A stretch of DNA of 64,000 nt, taken from positions 56,156 to 120,155 of the forward strand of contig CAKRNA010000007.1 in NCBI GenBank assembly GCA_934365195.1, given 5' to 3'. The notes beneath the pieces were generated by a model. It saw only the letters and a program-made list of their open reading frames with translations. It had not been told where the DNA came from and did no database searches. Numbering within the stretch: position 1 is the stretch's first letter; every line of letters begins with the position of its first letter. The DNA comes from an uncultured Clostridia bacterium. Lineage in GTDB: Bacteria > Bacillota > Clostridia > Christensenellales > CAAEEZ01. Positions 62,426 to 64,000 of the stretch are shown one piece after another. The position numbers were made by a program, and so were the translations under genes.

Positions 62426-64000
62426 TCAGCAAACGTCTTTTTTCTTGACTGCAAACCAGAAGATTGCAAAACCGATAATTCCAACGCCAAGGATTGTGCC
62501 GATTACAATACCTGCAATCGCACCGCCCGACAGTCCGTCCTTTTTAGCAGGTGGGGTGATTTCGCCACCGCCCGAAGCCTTGTCTTCATACACTGCGGTA
62601 AGAGTTGTTTCGCCGTTTACTGTAAAAGTATAACTCTTATCCATGCTGACTATTTCGCCTTTTTCGTCCTTCCAGCCTTTGAACACCTTGCCTTCTGCTG
62701 GATTGTTTGCGGTAACGGTTATGCTTTCGCCTACTTTATACGCTCCTCCACCTGTTCCTCCTTCAACCTTAATTTCTACCGATGGAACAGCCTCTACATC
62801 TCTGAAATGCGCTTGGATTTTAATGTTGCTTGCAGGCATTACAAAGGTTGTCGTAGAACTTGTTGCTTTTGCAAACACAATCGTAACTCCCGCCGTTTCG
62901 CAAGTCCATTTGTCAAAGACTTTTCCTTCCTTCGCAGGATTTGCAGTTATGGTTATGGTTTCGCCGGCTTTTGCAGGTGATTTGTCTTTCGTTCCGTTCA
63001 CCACTACTATTTCATACTTTATAACATTCAAATAGGTTGCCTTAAAGGTCACATTGCCGGCAGGCATTTGGAACTTGATTTTCGTTTGGGTTAGGTCCAT
63101 ACCCGTGGTGTCAAGCCCCGTAACTTCCCACTTGTCAAAATACATATCGGTATCAGACTCGTTTGCCGTTACGGTAACTTCTTCTTGATATTTTGCCATA
63201 TTATGAGTTGTTGTTCCGTTTGTGACGGTAACTCTATATAATTCATCTTCAAACGTTGCCTCAACGGTTACGTCACCGGCAGGCATTACAAAGGTGGTAG
63301 TTGCGTTTGTTTTGTCGGCATATACAAGAACCGATGATGAAGTCCATTCAACAAACTTTTTGCCCGGTGGTACGGTTGCGGTGATTGTAGCGGTATCGCC
63401 ATATTTTGCTGTTGATTTGTCCACTGTGCCACCGGTTACTGTAACTGTGTACTCTATATCTTTGTAATTTGCGGTTGCGGTTACATTACCGTTTGGCATA
63501 TTAAAGGTAATGCTTGTTTTGGTCAAATCTAAAATCGAAGTATCAACACCTGTAACTTCCCACTTGTCAAACGCTTTTCCTGTTATTGGTGGGTTTGCGG
63601 TGATTGTTACACTTTCGTCATATATTGCCTTTACCTTATTAGTCGTACCACCATTTACAGTAACGGTGTACTCGATATTTTCATAATTTGCGGTTGCAGT
63701 TACGTTGCCAGCAGGCATATTAAAAGTAAGACTTGCTTGCGTTGTATCAAGACCGCTTATTCCCTCGATCGTCCAGCCTGTAAATCTTTCACCAACACCC
63801 GGAGTATTTGCAGTAAGGGTAACGCTTGCGCCTTCTTCAAATTCACCACCTCCTGTACCACCTGTTACACTTACGTTATATTTCACTTCTCTATAGGTTG
63901 CTTTGATTTCAACTGCATTTGCAGGCATATTGAAAGTGATTTCCGTTTGAGTTAGGTCCATACCCGTGGTGTCAAGCCCCGTAACTTCCCACTTGTCAAA
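62426..64000 (-). CDS. InlB B-repeat-type surface protein (N-terminus off the right edge)
   Basis: The open frame continues through the right window edge; about 524 residues are visible. Six full repeats of about 70-75 residues plus one partial repeat match the divergent InlB B-repeat pattern (Y-x-V-x-V-x-G-G-T ... A-x-Y ... V-T-I-T-A ... F-D-K-W ... F-x-M-P-x-x-x-V-x-x-x-A-x-Y). The C-terminus is a glycine-rich linker, one membrane helix (GAIAGIVIGTILGVGI...) and a basic tail ending KKKDVC, without an LPxTG motif. It is probably a membrane-anchored, cell-surface adhesin-like protein. The in-frame Met at 63961 is internal, not the start. Confidence 0.88.
   Translation of the reverse strand, partial: FDKWEVTGLDTTGMDLTQTEITFNMPANAVEIKATYREVKYNVSVTGGTGGGEFEEGASVTLTANTPGVGERFTGWTIEGISGLDTTQASLTFNMPAGNVTATANYENIEYTVTVNGGTTNKVKAIYDESVTITANPPITGKAFDKWEVTGVDTSILDLTKTSITFNMPNGNVTATANYKDIEYTVTVTGGTVDKSTAKYGDTATITATVPPGKKFVEWTSSSVLVYADKTNATTTFVMPAGDVTVEATFEDELYRVTVTNGTTTHNMAKYQEEVTVTANESDTDMYFDKWEVTGLDTTGMDLTQTKIKFQMPAGNVTFKATYLNVIKYEIVVVNGTKDKSPAKAGETITITANPAKEGKVFDKWTCETAGVTIVFAKATSSTTTFVMPASNIKIQAHFRDVEAVPSVEIKVEGGTGGGAYKVGESITVTANNPAEGKVFKGWKDEKGEIVSMDKSYTFTVNGETTLTAVYEDKASGGGEITPPAKKDGLSGGAIAGIVIGTILGVGIIGFAIFWFAVKKKDVC

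Noticed and set aside
63961..63963. In-frame Met at 63961 as the start of the B-repeat protein
   Set aside because: The reading frame continues upstream to the window edge in the middle of a repeat, so this Met is internal.

Overview
The window reads as chromosomal DNA of a low-GC, Gram-positive-type bacterium, most plausibly an uncultured gut Clostridia-like Firmicute. Supporting features are AT-rich intergenic DNA, strong Shine-Dalgarno sites, TTGACA/TATAAT-type promoters, a preQ1-I riboswitch, a BirA-type operator, ECF-type BioY, TupA-like and EpsC/CapD-like surface polymer genes, and large InlB-repeat and Ig-repeat surface proteins. This placement is inferred from gene content; no rRNA or tRNA is present.

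Layout. 1-5.7 kb: a truncated repeat lipoprotein, bioY, a queuosine-precursor transporter, ybaK and a DUF134 regulator, all on the minus strand, then a plus-strand ClC transporter. 7.5-40.5 kb: a very large surface-polysaccharide region, all on the minus strand. It appears to hold two full Wzx/Wzy sets. Unit A (promoter about 26.33 kb, running down to about 11.9 kb) encodes CapE-CapF-CapG (UDP-L-FucNAc), TviB/TviC-like enzymes (UDP-GalNAcA), a TupA-like ATP-grasp protein, a CapA-like protein, glycosyltransferases, Wzy, Wzx and an acetyltransferase. Unit B (promoter about 38.39 kb, terminator about 26.47 kb) encodes glycosyltransferases, a LicD protein, a fused LicC-like/CobD-like enzyme, an ornithine-cyclodeaminase homologue, Wzy, an acetyltransferase and Wzx. 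Two initiating phosphoglycosyltransferases (8.4 and 39.8 kb), a WbuB-like transferase and galE flank these units. A phage tail-like gene pair sits at 10.7-11.8 kb.

41-48 kb: htpG, a divergent TetR regulator, an adenosine deaminase / ADP-ribosylglycohydrolase / PgsA operon, and a candidate small RNA. 46.9-53.5 kb: a polyamine cluster, speD-speA-speE-speB-carboxynorspermidine dehydrogenase-nspC, behind a long structured leader that ends in a terminator directly before speD. 53.7-58.9 kb: a GlmU-like acetyltransferase, glmM and a CapD/EpsC-type dehydratase, divergent from nagB; together they manage the UDP-GlcNAc pool that feeds the polysaccharide genes. 59.2-61.6 kb: a flavodoxin/ferredoxin protein and a fused serine acetyltransferase-cysteine synthase. 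62.4-64 kb: the C-terminal part of a B-repeat surface protein that runs off the right edge.

The most unusual items are the LicC-CobD-type fusion beside LicD (a possible amino-alcohol phosphate decoration), the speD leader with an exact 10-nt antiterminator/terminator complementarity, the CysE-CysK fusion, the GlmU-like protein lacking a nucleotidyltransferase domain, and the TupA/CapA/uronic-acid combination.
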